A stretch of DNA of 64,000 nt from Phoenix dactylifera. Lineage: Eukaryota; Streptophyta; Magnoliopsida; Arecales; Arecaceae. This document shows positions 1 through 11,949 of this stretch, piece after piece (the stretch's first letter is position 1; every line of letters begins with the position of its first letter). The notes below the pieces were generated by a model. The model saw nothing but the letters and a program-made list of their open reading frames with translations. It was not told the DNA's origin and did not search any database. The translations under genes were made by a program, and so were the position numbers. The stretch is taken from NCBI RefSeq assembly GCF_009389715.1, contig NW_024067666.1, positions 661,001 to 725,000 on the forward strand. Direction: 5' to 3'.

Positions 1-1905
1 AGTCATCGGCAAAAAGTAAATGGGATATCGGCTGGGCCCCTAGAGCTGGGACGTAAGCCTCCAACTCTCCGGCGGCACATGCAGCCCGCAACGATCGAGA
101 CAAAACATCAGAACAAATGATAAACAGGTACGGGGATAGCGGGCATCCCTGCCGAAGCCCCATAGTAGAGCTAAAGAATGGGGACGGAGAGCCGTTGATC
201 AAGATGGAAAATCGCGGACTCCGGACACACCCCATGACCCAACCAATCCAGGTCTCATGGAAACCCAGAGACTCCAAAGCTCGCCTAAGAAAACTCCACC
301 TGATTCTATCGTAAGCTCGTTCCATATCCAGCTTGATAGCCATCAGGCTTCGACGCTTCGGGGCCCGTCGAAGATCCCACATCATCTCTTGGGCCACCAT
401 AACGTTATCGAAGATGCTCCTACCTCCAACAAAAGCACCCTGCTCTTGACAAATAATGCCGGAGAGAAAGGGCTTCATACGATCCATCAGTATTCTTGCC
501 ACCACTTTGTATAAAGTAGTGCACAGACTGATCGGTCTAAAATGGCTCGGCTCGGACGCATCCGTTCGCTTAGGAATAAGCGTGACAAAAGTGGCCTTCC
601 AGTCGTCCGGCATACCTGACCGACTGAAGAAACACAAGACCGCTTCTACCACTGCGAACCGGACGATACTCCAGTATCTCCGGAAAAAGAAAGGAGGGAA
701 GCCATCTGGGCCCGGAGCCCTGTCCTCGCCCAATGCCCAAACAGCCTCTCGCACCTCCCCCTCCGTCACTGGTCGAACCAATAGAGCATTCGCAGCCACC
801 CCAATTTGGGATTCAGCTCTCGGGAGCAGGCCGACGACATCCGACCCACTATCCTCCGTCCAACGGGAGCGAAAGAACTCGAGTAGGATGTAGCTGATCG
901 CCGAATCATCGTCCACCCAATGGCCCCGCTCATCCCGCAAGGAACGAATAGTGTTCCTCTGCCTCCTAATAATCGTCGATCGGTGAAAGAAACTAGTGTT
1001 CCGGTCACCCTCTCTGACCCACTGAATTCTGGATTTTTGTCTCCAGAAGATCTCATGTTGGCGTAGGATCGAGTGATGGGTGGCGAGTAGTCCCCGGAGG
1101 CTCACCATATCAGCCTCGGGGAGCACGCCCACCTGATCCTCCCTACGTTGGAGGTCAGTAATCGCAGCCTCCACATCTTCCAGCTTCCTAAAAATATCAC
1201 CTACGACCTCCCGATTCCAGCGACGTAGCCGTCGCTTGGTCAATTCCAGTTTTCGTGAAACCCTCTGCATGGCGTCGCCGTGGACCGGCAGACCCCAAGC
1301 TCCCCGGACAATGTCCCAGGATTGAGGGAAGGATAGCCAGACCTTCTCGAAACGGAATGGGCTCTAGTGACTCGAGCCTGATACCGTCGAGAACAGCAAA
1401 GGACAATGATCCGATGCAATCCGAGAGAGATGGCCAACCCTATAGGACGGGAATCTAATGAGCCAGTCTGTGGAAGCAACAACCCTATCCAGTCGCTCCC
1501 ACACCCTAGCTCGTCCGGATTGGTTATTACACCAAGTGAAGCGCGGACCGGAGAAACCCAGATCTACTAGGCCGTTCCGCGAGAGAAAATCGCGGAACTC
1601 CCTCCTGTCCACAGAGTCAGTGAAGGCCCTGCCTCCACGTTTCTCACTTTCCTCCAAGATGCAATTGAAATCACCCACCATCGCAGACGGAAGTCCCTGA
1701 GCAATTAGGTGGGTGAGCTCGTCCCACAGAACCCTCCTGGTTCGATGGTTTGTACTGGCATACACTCCGCACAAGACCCACGGTGCAGCATTGGGTTCCG
1801 AGATGATCATGATGACCTGTTGGGAGCAGTAGTGGAATACGTCAATCGTAGCCACACCCCGCTTCCACAGAGCCACAATGCCCCCCGACAACCCCTGAAA
1901 ATAAT
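1..1905 (-). mobile_element. 5'-truncated LINE (non-LTR retrotransposon), endonuclease and reverse transcriptase, incomplete at left edge
   Basis: Read on the minus strand, one frame runs from about 1905 to position 2 and encodes the second half of an apurinic-type endonuclease followed by a reverse transcriptase. Endonuclease motifs are VGDFNCI, RLDRVVAS and SDHCPLL. Reverse transcriptase motifs in order are GPDGFPPFF, KLDMERAYDRI (motif A), GLRQGCPLSPYLF (motif B) and FADD (motif C), the last lying at the window edge (2-13). The frame is broken by a single in-frame TAG at 1364-1366, between the two domains. From 1363 to the edge I see no further stop, about 454 open codons. The first part of the endonuclease and any ORF1 are absent; coding similarity stops near 1905 where AT-rich flank begins, as expected for a 5'-truncated LINE copied by target-primed reverse transcription. 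The 3' end lies outside the window. Probably inactive. Confidence 0.9.
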
Positions 1906-4900
1906 GATGTTTGTTATGCTATATTTTAATGATTAAGAATTTTCAAATATCCACATGTAGCATATTTTGTATTCTATAGAAATCCATGATCACTCAACAT
2001 ATAATTCCAAAATTATCTCTAATATATTTTATAAAAATATATTTATTAGTCCTATACATTATTAATCCTATAAAGATATATTAATTACTATTATAGAATT
2101 AATATTTTTATTTGTACTTGTAATAAATTGTTTTTTAATCCTAATAATTAATTTGATTAGAAAATAAGGTAAATAGAAGTAATATATTAAATACTTTTAT
2201 TATATAAATAAAATTATAATAATAAGATTAATAATATATTATAATATAATATATTATAAAATATAATATACATAATAATAATATAATATGATATAATATT
2301 GATATAGTATATTAATGGTATATTGATATATCTATTTTTTTTGCTGAACTAGAAGGCATTTTTGTCCTCTATTTTCAGCCCAAGATCGCTGCTCTAGGAT
2401 GATCTAGAATTTTCGATCTCAAGAATGGACATTCTATGGCTAAGTTGGATGGTGATTTAAGTGGTAAGAGTGATTTGGGATCACTGCCACGTAGGAGCAT
2501 AATACTACCAAATATGGTAGTTTCATCATCTCTATTTTAAGTACTTTTATCTTAGGATGATCGCTCCATGGTCAATGCCCTTTTAACAGTAGTAAATTAA
2601 ATCGAATGGTGAGACGGTCAGAGAGAAGAGGGGGAATCCTGGTTTGATTACTGGATATTTTGGAACCGGAGCGGGACACTGGACTTGGGTGGTGGCTTGG
2701 GGACCTAAAAATGTCCTTGAATGCTTCGATTCCAAGCAAATGTGTCTTGCGGCGACGAGACCCGGCATGGGAGACATGGAGCCAAAATGATTTGAATGTA
2801 GCTAAGAAAAGCAAAAGGGAAAGGGAGCAGAAACAGAGGGCATGCAAACCTTTATGGATGCCTCAAGGGGAGTGTTTGTGGTCAGAGCTGCTCTTCCATG
2901 ACAATTTGTCAAGCATTGTAGGTTAATCTAAGTGTTATTGGATTTGATCAAGATGAACCAGGCTTAATCTATCGTAATCATAGCATCCAGTTAGGTTCTT
3001 TTTGTTCTCAAAGACGGGCGCTTAGGGTACAGCTGCGTGAAAACTTCTAATCTTCTAATCCACTGACCTATCGGAAAGGATGATCGGGCAGATCAATTAG
3101 TGCAACTTTATCTTTCTTAGTTTGAGAGCTACGTCTGCTTGCTTGCCCTTCTATTAATCTAATTATACTAATAGTCTGAAAAAGTTTAGATTCTCTCCAG
3201 TTTGGCGCTTGAAGCTGGAGAACCGATCTTATTCTTGTATCATTATTGCTATGCAATAGCCCATCATTCGGCAGGGTCCACACGGCATATGGGACAATGT
3301 GTTGTGCAAAACATCCCAGATATGGACAAGTATGATGGTAGTTGGCTGTAGGCCTAGACTGCGCCGGTTCAGATTTTTCAGAGAGGATTTGAGAATTAGA
3401 AATTTTTAATTGATTGCAACATGTCTTCCAAAGACACAATGAATTATCCTCGTCAAATTATTATGGTTGTAGATGAAGCACCATCCAAAGGAATAGGAGC
3501 TTGATAATATAGTCAAATACAATTTTTAATTGATTGCATCGTGTCTTCTAAAAACATTACACATCGGTTATTCGCTGAATAGATCTTGGGTACTTATACA
3601 GAATTAAAAAACCTAAATACCTTACGGCTAGTCATTTTGGGTGAGATTCTGGATTGTTATAATGAGTATCAAAACGGATCTGACCCATAACTTATGCGGA
3701 CTAAGGAACACTGCAGCACGAATTTATTGGGGTTAACCACGAGCCGATCGTACTACTTGTAATTAGATATGAACCTTTAGCTTGACGAGGAGATCAAGGC
3801 TTAAACAGAGAAAGTGTGGATCTTGGATACTTATGCAGGATCAAGAAACTAAATAATACCTTTTGGCTAGTTTTTTTGGGTGAGATCTTGGCATGTTAGC
3901 ATATACTTAAATCAATATATATCAAAGACTAATCAAAGAACAAAAGGGTTTGACATTGGGTTCGAGTGTAAGTTATTTTAGAAGGTTGCTATAGATTAGG
4001 AAGTAATCCTAAAGGTTTTATCTAATCAATGTCAAAATGAGTTGGAGATCTTATCTAATCAACTGACATCAAGGCAGGTCTTAAATCTTATCAAAAAGTA
4101 TATCATACGGAATGTTCTTACTTTTTTATTTACAAAAACAATGAATATAGCCATATTTGTAGGAAGGCTCGAGGGATTCAACAACTATAAATAAAGAAGT
4201 CTAGCTATTGTAAAGAGTATTTTGAATTAATTAAGCTATACCATTAATTGGAAAGATATATGTAGTTTCTATCAATAATCACAAGAACAAATTAGCAAGG
4301 GGAAAAAATTAAATTTTGGAAGAAAAAGCTTTAAATTTCTATCAGAAGTTTGAAAGTAATTTCAAAAGACTAAAATAATTAGATTGATATTCTTTATATA
4401 TTCCGTATCATATACTACAAATCGTTGAGATAATATATATATAGAGATAGATAGATAGATAGATAGATGACATTAATAAAAAATAGCACCAAATGTTCAC
4501 AAATTTATTTGATATAATTAAATAAGTTGCTATAAATTATGAAATATGCAAACCTTTTTGTAGTTCATAAATGATTCAATTAGTTTGGAAATTTCTAATG
4601 AGTCATTTGGCGTAAGTTGGCAAATATTTAGAAAATTATTTAGGAGTTCAAAAAATGTTGTAATTACTTCTATTTCATTAATTTAATTATAGTAGTAGTG
4701 AGATTATTCTTTTGTGTACATATTCCTCGTCCTTTGTATTATATTATGTACAATTATGTTTTTGATCATTTGTAATGATCTCTCTACTTTTAAATAAAAA
4801 AATGGCGTTGGTCTTGGGAAAGTGAAGCATTATCTCTTGTCAAAATATTAGTTAAGATAGGCAAAAATTTCTTATTTGACCTTATTTTGATATGCTTTAT

Positions 4901-5284
4901 TAATTTTTCCATTTGTGGCTATTATGTGCTTAGACTGCAAAATCTCTAATAGAAATACAATTATATGGCACTCGATTATTTTAACGCTTCTTAGATACCA
5001 ATGAATTCACATTATTTATGATCATTAAGTATTATCTAGGTGTTGATAGTATAGCCATTAGTGAATTTCTTTCAAGCAATGCAAGCTTTGTGAAATTATA
5101 CAATATTTGCCTATGTCGCTTGATGTAGTTCTTTATTCAACATTATATCTATATATATATTTTTTTTTGACTTCTACCGATCATTATAAAAGTTTGCTTA
5201 ATATGTCATGTTCATGTAATCATGTATTAAACTTTATACAGAATAGCTTGAATAATTTGCTAAATCGCTTGGATTTTGTTGCAG
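1906..5284. other. AT-rich intergenic stretch with diverged internal duplications
   Basis: No gene recognised. 1940-2340 is very AT-rich. Two imperfect duplications are visible. The phrase around 3403-3437 (aatttttaattgattgca, then a gtcttc word) recurs at 3520-3553. The phrase around 3583-3650 (gatcttgggtacttat, then ggctagt and gggtgagat) recurs at 3818-3890. These look like fragments of an unclassified dispersed or tandem repeat. A GATA microsatellite lies at 4441-4468. The missing upstream exons of the kinase gene at 5285 were searched for here and not found. Confidence 0.5.
4441..4468. repeat. (GATA)n microsatellite
   Basis: About seven tetranucleotide units, slightly imperfect at both ends. 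Confidence 0.9.
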
Positions 5285-7380
5285 GAAAGGGTCTTCCGGT
5301 GATGGAATGGTCTACAAGTCTTAAAATTGCATTAGGATTGGCCAAAGGCCTTGCTTACTTACATGAAGATTGTGAATAATTTTTGTTTGTTATATTTTGT
5401 TTACTTCTTTCTTAACCTTTATAGATTAATATATGGCTAACCATTTGACTTATATCATCCACATATAGGACATCCTTGTATTATTCACCGTGACATCAAA
5501 TATTCCAATATTCTTTTGGATTATAAGTTTGAAGCAATGGTAAGACAACTCATTCGAAAAATTATTTAGACTACAAGTTACATTATTCTTTATCTGTTTA
5601 CTTGTTTAGTATTTGGAGAGGCTATATAATCACAATATCTAATTTTTCATATCTAGTAATTTTATATTTTAAATTCATATATAGAAAACAAAATAATATA
5701 AGAAAATTTTTTAATAGAACTTCAAAAATAGTTTAAAGATTATCCTCCTCCCCTCCTTTTTTTTGAGAAAAAAAATAGATGTAGGGATCATCAATGCACT
5801 AAGTCTCCCATATGGAGCATAATCATATAATGATATGAGTTCACATCTATTTGTAGCTTGCTCTCTTATGAGTGAATTAAGTAACTTAAATAAAAATTTT
5901 GTCGACACTTAATGAAGGGATTAACTATCTACTCCATCTAGCAAACCCATAATAGCATGTAGATTTACATAAGACTATCTAAACATGTTAGTTAATTCTA
6001 AATCTTCTATGAAAGCTTTACTTGCACAATAATTAATCCAGGTTGCAGACTTCGGATTAGCAAAGCTATCATCAGACAATTATACATATATTTTAACACG
6101 TATCATGGGAACTTTTGGGTAAGAAAAATGTTTCATGGAGTAGCTTGTTTCATTGTTATTTTAAATTCAAATGTAATCACCATATTTTGAGATATTATTT
6201 TTCCTCTCCCCAGTGATTAGGTGTTTCGCTCCTGAGTATGCATCAAGTGGCAAGCTAACAGAGAAATTTGTTGTCTTCTCTTATCGTGTGGTGCTTTTGG
6301 AGTTGATAACTGGACGAAGGTCTGATGACAACAATCATGCATTCATGGAAGATAGCTTGGTAGATTGGGTAAGTGTGCTAGTCTTAATTATGAAAATATA
6401 TTTTTTTGGCAAAACAAGTATGAAAAAAGTAAGTAATGTATCTATTATATATAATTTTCATTGTTTACTAAATTCAAACAGGCAAGCCCTGTTCTATCAC
6501 GTGCACTAGCTGAGGAAGACTATGATCACTTAGTTGATCCATGTTTGGATGGCAACTATGATCCAATAGAAATGGCACGTATGGTAGCATGTGCTGCATC
6601 TAATATTCGCCATTCTGCAAAAAAACGCCCCAAAATGAGTCAGGTATCTAGAGATAAAAATAAAGTCATATTTTTTTTGAATTGTTAATAACTCAACTAT
6701 TTAGATAAAGTTATAGTATTTTGCACTTAGATAATTGAATTTCCACATATTTAATAACTTACTTGTGACATATGAATAGATTTCTTCATGAAAAATTGCA
6801 AGGAATATCAAACGATTGATTATTTTAGTGACTAGCAAGCTTCAACTTTAAGTTGTATAATATAATTGGGATATTTTACATCTCTTTAGTTTTCTTCTAT
6901 TTCTACAAATTATTCTTTAATTACATCTCCTTAGTTTAAATTCTTTTAGAGTTTAGAAAACCATTTGTAGCCTTTTAGTTTTATAATATTCTCCTTGCCT
7001 AATTATTCTTGCATATGGAATTTGGACTATAATTTGCTTTATAATCACTTGAAATTTATGCTATAATACTAAAGATGTTTTATAAACAGATGATGCGAGC
7101 ATTGGAAGGTGATGTATTCCTTGAAGTCTTGAATGAGGGAATGAGGCCTGGTCAAAGCATGTTCTTTAGCTCAGGCTCGAAATATGATTCAGGCTCATAC
7201 AATGAAAAAGTAAGACGAATTAGAAAAATGATGCTCGCTAGTCCTGAATATAGTGGTGAGTATAGTAGATCCATAGATGAATATGCACACCACCATTCAA
7301 CATCAAGTAGTGATGGGATATTTTCTAATGATTTGAATTCAATTGGAAACAAAAAGCATAGAACTTATTCTCTACTCTAA
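5285..7380 (+). pseudogene. PERK-type receptor-like protein kinase, 5'-truncated, probable pseudogene
   Basis: Six exons with canonical splice sites: 5285-5371, 5469-5539, 6042-6118, 6221-6368, 6482-6643, 7090-7380. They encode kinase subdomains VIa to XI and the tail of a proline-rich extensin-like receptor kinase: KIALGLAKGLAYLHED, IIHRDIKYSNILLD (catalytic loop), VADFGLAK (metal-binding DFG), [17 protein letters not shown]-like GRRSDDNN, then MMRALEGDV and a Ser-rich tail. Exon phases fit together, but joining exons 1 and 2 splits a codon as T|GA, giving an in-frame stop where the family has Cys (HEDC). Subdomain IX reads [13 protein letters not shown]: the invariant Asp of the usual SDVFSFG is Val and the Gly is Arg. 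The extracellular proline-rich region, membrane segment and ATP-binding lobe are not seen upstream. Function of the family is plasma-membrane and cell-wall signalling; this copy is unlikely to be an active kinase. Confidence 0.85.
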
Positions 7381-8390
7381 GCATTTGTCTAGTACATCCA
7401 TCCATTGGAGTGAATAATGAAATGGGTTTGTTGCTTTATAATTAGTTTATGAGTGATGATTAAGTTGATGCTTATAAAGTATGTGCCCGATGATTTTTCT
7501 AAATATGGAGGAAGACATGGCTCTAGCTTTGGGTATATGTTCTTTCAAGTAAAGTAAAAAAGGTCTGGACAATTATTTGAAAAAATCTAGTGTGCTCCAG
7601 TTGTATATATTTTTTAATATATTTTTCATGCTGAGTAAAGAATGTTCAAATAGAAAACCTTGGGTTGAAAGTTTACAAAGTATTTTCTACAATAATTTGT
7701 ATGCCTTCTTTTCATCTCTTTGTATAGAATCCCCTAATCTATCGAAAAAGTAATGTATTTAGTTGTGAAGGCCTCGGACTTGAATCTTTTTATAGGAAAA
7801 CACAAATCATAGACTCAATGCTATAGATGATTTGGCAAAATTTTGTTAGATGCTAATAAATGGGCGTTTGTATTTCTTAGGCCCTGTTTGGGGGAGCTTT
7901 TGGAGGGCACTTTCTGGCCCTCCAAAAGTACTTTTAGGTAAAAAAGTGTGTTTGGTAAAATTTCCAAGAAGCTGTTTCAGCTTTTGCGGGAAGCTAAAAA
8001 CAGCTTTTTCGCAGAAGCTCAATTTTGGAGCTTTCCGAAAACGCTGTTTTCAGCTTTGTCAGGAAGCTGTATTTTTGACCAAAATACCCCCATTTAAAAG
8101 TTTCTTTTCCTCTCAAAAATCTCAATCCCACCGCCTCTTTCTCTCTCACCATCCCCCCTCTCTCTCTCTCCCTCTCTATCTCCTTCTCCTCAATGCCGCC
8201 GGCCCTCCTACTTTTTTTTTTTTTTTGGGAGGCAGCCACCACGCCGGCCACCCGTGGCCGCGCTCCCCAGCCGCCGCTGCGGCCTGTCGCCCCGGCCGTT
8301 GCGACCCACCACACAGCAAAAAAAAAGGAAGGGGAGGAAGGGGCCGCCGTGGCCGCTGCCTCCCCGGCCGGCCCACCGTCTCGGCCCCCT

Positions 8391-8655
8391 CCCCCGCGGT
8401 CGCCGCGGCACGCCGTCCCGGCCCCCTCCCGAGCCCCCCCTCCCCCGCGGTCGCCGCGGCACGCCGTCCCGGCCCCCTCCCGAGCCCCCCTCCCCCCGCG
8501 GCCGTCGGGGCCCGCCGTCCCGACCCCCTCCCGAGTCCCCCCTCCCCCGCGATCGCCACGGCACGCCGTCCCGGCCCCCTCCCGAGCCCCCCTCCCCGCG
8601 GCCGTCGGGGCCCGCCGTCCCGGCCCCCTCCCGAGCCCCCCTCCTCCCGCGGCCA
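8391..8655. repeat. 51-bp GC-rich minisatellite inside the MITE
   Basis: About five tandem units start at 8391, 8442, 8493, 8544 and 8594; the first three steps are exactly 51 bp and the next is 50. The unit core is cccccgcgg, then ccgtcccg, then gccccctcccgag. Because 51 is a multiple of three, several frames stay open on both strands and translate to Pro/Arg-rich or Gly/Arg-rich periodic peptides. These are judged not to be genes. Confidence 0.85.
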
Positions 8656-8696
8656 CCGTGGCCCGGCCCCCCTTCCGGCGCCGCCGGCTTCGCGGG

Positions 8697-8960
8697 AGAA
8701 GAAGAAAGGAGAAGAAGGGAAGAGAGGAAGGAAGGAGAAGAAGAGAAGAAAAAAGAAAAGAAAAAAAAGAAGAAAAGGAAAGAAAAAAAAGAGAAGAAAA
8801 AAAAGAAAAGGAAAGAAAAAGAAAAAAAAGAAAAAAATAAATAAATAAATACGTATATAAATGAACGAATAAATAAATAAATAAAATAATAAATAAATAA
8901 ATTTCAATGAAATAAAATAATAAATAAATAAATAAAAATATTAGTAATTATTTAATCAAT
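8697..8960. repeat. Polypurine run followed by (AAAT)n-type simple repeat
   Basis: 8697-8840 is almost entirely A and G on the plus strand. 8836-8935 is built of aaat/aata units. Low-complexity DNA within the MITE. Confidence 0.85.
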
Positions 8961-9456
8961 TTTTTTACCTAGCTAGAAAATTTGTTAGAGAAATAAATGG
9001 TCATCAAAAGAGTAAAAAATTAATTTATACTAATAATTATAATATTTTATACATTTATTATTGTATTATACTATAAATATAATATAATATAATATTATGT
9101 TATGTTAAATAATTTAATATTATATTAAATTATTATCCTATAGTATACAATGTTATAGTACTATATTATAATAATATTATGTTACATTACATTAATATTA
9201 TACTATATTATATATTTATGTATTAATATATATTATATTTTATTATGCACTATTGTATAATACTAGTAATGTCCTTTATGGTCATTTTGTCATACAAAAG
9301 TACTTTCTCAGTTTGTTTACCAAACAAATGTTAAAGTGCCACAGCACTTTAGAAATGTAGTTACCAAACAGCAAACAACTTTTTATAAAAGCTCTATTTC
9401 CAACAGCTCTACTTCTAACAGCTCTACTGCCAATAGCTCCCCCAAACAGGGCCTTA

Positions 9457-11949
9457 GTAAGCTATATGGTGTCAAAATGCTCCCTCTCCTTCTAGAAAAG
9501 ACATGGAATGGATGAGGTTAGAAGCCTCAATGTGGCTAAGCAAGTGTTATATTTCCTATTATAAGCTAATTTCTTCTCTATCTCTTCTTTATCTTTATAT
9601 CTACTAAACGAATAGGAGAGAGAAATTCATCATACTATTATTCGGTCAAAAGCCAAAGTTAATATAATAGGAAAAAAGAATTATTCCTTTAAATTGAACC
9701 CTAGCCCTCGTTATCTTTTCTAAATAATGCATACTCAAAATTTAAAGAAAAAAAATAGAAAAGAAAATTCATTTCCCTATTAATGAACTTAGGCTTCTAC
9801 TTACTTCAATATAATTTTGGGTGTTCAAGTTAGAGCAAACAAGCCTAATTCAATCAACAAAATATTCATACTTGACCTAACTAAACAACTAACTTAATTG
9901 CCCAAGTCTAAAAGTCTTAATATAAGCTCAAGTTTTTGTCTTGTTAGATTATATTAGGACAAGTTATTTTGGTTCAAGTGGGACCAAAGTTTCGTTAGAA
10001 AAAGAGTTTGCGCTTTTATGGAATATGATTACATTTGCATCGGATCAGGTTAAAAGAACCAAATAAAATTAAAGCAAGTTTTAGTCAAGTTAGATGAGGT
10101 TAGCTCGAGTTATATTAGTTCAATTAAAACTAAAGGTAGGTCAAGAAGGATGTCTACATTCTACCAAATATGATATTTAGGTTATGTCAAGTTAAAAGAT
10201 CTAGAAACATCGATTACATGTATGTTAGATTTGTAAGAAGCTCTAAAAATATCCATTAGGTATGGAGATTTTGAATTGGGTTTGAAAAATTATATAAATT
10301 ACATAAAAATACTTTTACAACTATTATCTAGAACATGCATCATATATTACCTTGAAAAGAACTTTTGTATACACCAATCAATCTACTCACCATTTCCCCT
10401 TATTTTTATTTTATTTAGTTTTAATTACTATATTTTAATATTGCCCGTATCTTGCGGTATTTTACTGATTGCATTTATGCATGATTGGATGGCCTAAGTT
10501 ATAGAATTATAAAATTGCCTAAAAAATAACTGTGAGACAAGAAATCACATTAAATAGGAATGGCGTTATACTTCACTTCTAGGTGTGTCACATGTATGGC
10601 ATAGAAATGTTTGAGTTGCATGAATGTATGAAAAGGAGATATGTAACTACTGTATATCATTAGTTTTCTTTTGGAAGAAAGTTTTAATTCTAAGGTTAAC
10701 AAAAAAAAAAGCCTCAACTTGCATAATAACTCAAAGTGGTACATCAAAAATGTATTTGATGATGATAGTGAGGTGCTACAAAGTCAGGTCCATGATCTAT
10801 TAAATTCAGACCTGGGTCTATTTGATCTTCAAGTCTAAAGTTTGTTATTGATCCTGTCCATGGAAGGATTGGGTAAGATGTAGGTCTAGGCTTTTAAATA
10901 TCATAAGCCCCAAGTATTGGAGTCTGGTTTGACTATATCAACACATGTATCTTACCTAATATGTATCGAGTTCGGTCAGACATGGTAGGGTTTGGGCTTC
11001 CATTAGATACTAAAGAATATAGACCGAAGATTTAATGAAGCTAATTCTATTCATACTTGAAAAAAGTTCATTGGCAAGACGCACATGCTGTACAAGTTTA
11101 TTTTAAATTATTGTGAATAAAAAAAGATGAACGAGCAAACTAAAAATTAGTCCACATTAATGGGGATCATAAAATATATGAATATGATATGTTTAAATGC
11201 TATCTCTGATGTATACTCAAACCTTAAGATGATCTCACAATGCATAGAAAGATGTGAAATGACATACCTCATGACATGTCACCCAAGTCGACATGTACAT
11301 GATCTATGCAACATTAAAATTTTTAATGAAATAATTACACCCTTGCATGATTAGTGTGCATTATATTTACAATCAATGTTTATGCATATATACATTGATA
11401 AATATGTATTTATACATTACAACAACTATCTATAGCCTCTGAGTATTAAATGATCAACATTGATGTATATATATACATTGACACATGCATTTATTTATCA
11501 TCCAACTACCTATATATCACAACAATTAAAGGATATAGGGGTGAAACTAATATTATATGAATGGTTTTTATATAAAATGGGTAATTAGTTGAGATTTAGT
11601 AAGCTGGGCGATGTGAGCACAAAAGTGCGAGCTACATATCAACTAAATTAGTGTTATTGCTGACTGATAATGATAAATTCACTGGTTTAATATTATATTT
11701 TTGTTTGGCACAGGTTATTATAAATTAAAGTTTAAATGCGCATTTGGTATAGATTGGATTTAGAGAGATGCATCATGGTCCCAAACTGTGCAGGCCCAAT
11801 CATGCCATGATCTGATCGAGCACATTTGCACCCAAGCATCCGATCCCGCATGCCATCTTCCAGTGATCCTCGCGTTCCTTCCTTTCCGGATTAGCACCCG
11901 CACTCTTCCGAAATAGAGATTCCAACTCTCCACACGCATCCAGCCTTCA
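9457..11949. other. AT-rich intergenic stretch, no gene recognised
   Basis: No conserved coding sequence seen on either strand. 9800-10200 is rich in short words such as caagttag and ggttagctcgagtta, a composition common in old hAT-like MITEs. Around 11370-11510 a tatacattga / cattacaacaa phrase occurs twice as an imperfect duplication of roughly 90 bp. The short open frames here look random. Confidence 0.5.

Larger units (their letters stand above)
7880..9453. mobile_element. Tourist/PIF-Harbinger-like MITE, copy 1, 1574 bp, with GC-rich acquired DNA
   Basis: Begins GGCCCTGTTTGGGGGAGCT and ends with its inverted copy AGCTCCCCCAAACAGGGCC. It is flanked by direct TTA at 7877-7879 and 9454-9456. 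The TIR type and 3-bp TTA target duplication are those of PIF/Harbinger (Tourist) elements. The left roughly 220 bp (multiple agctttt/aagct words) and the right roughly 500 bp (AT-rich stretch, then gcactttagaaatgtag and accaaacagcaaacaac) match copy 2 at 20600-21496. The middle, about 8100-8830, has no counterpart in copy 2: it is a pyrimidine-rich leader, a GC-rich block with a 51-bp minisatellite, and a polypurine run. No transposase is seen, so it depends on another element for movement. Confidence 0.85.

Noticed and set aside
1240..1482. Minus-strand frames other than the LINE frame
   Set aside because: Out-of-frame shadows of the endonuclease/reverse transcriptase reading frame.
7850..8907. 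Several long open frames (up to 332 codons) on both strands
   Set aside because: They lie over the 51-bp minisatellite, polypurine and AAAT simple repeats inside a MITE. Frames overlap on both strands and translate to low-complexity Pro/Arg, Gly/Arg, Lys or Phe runs with no domain.
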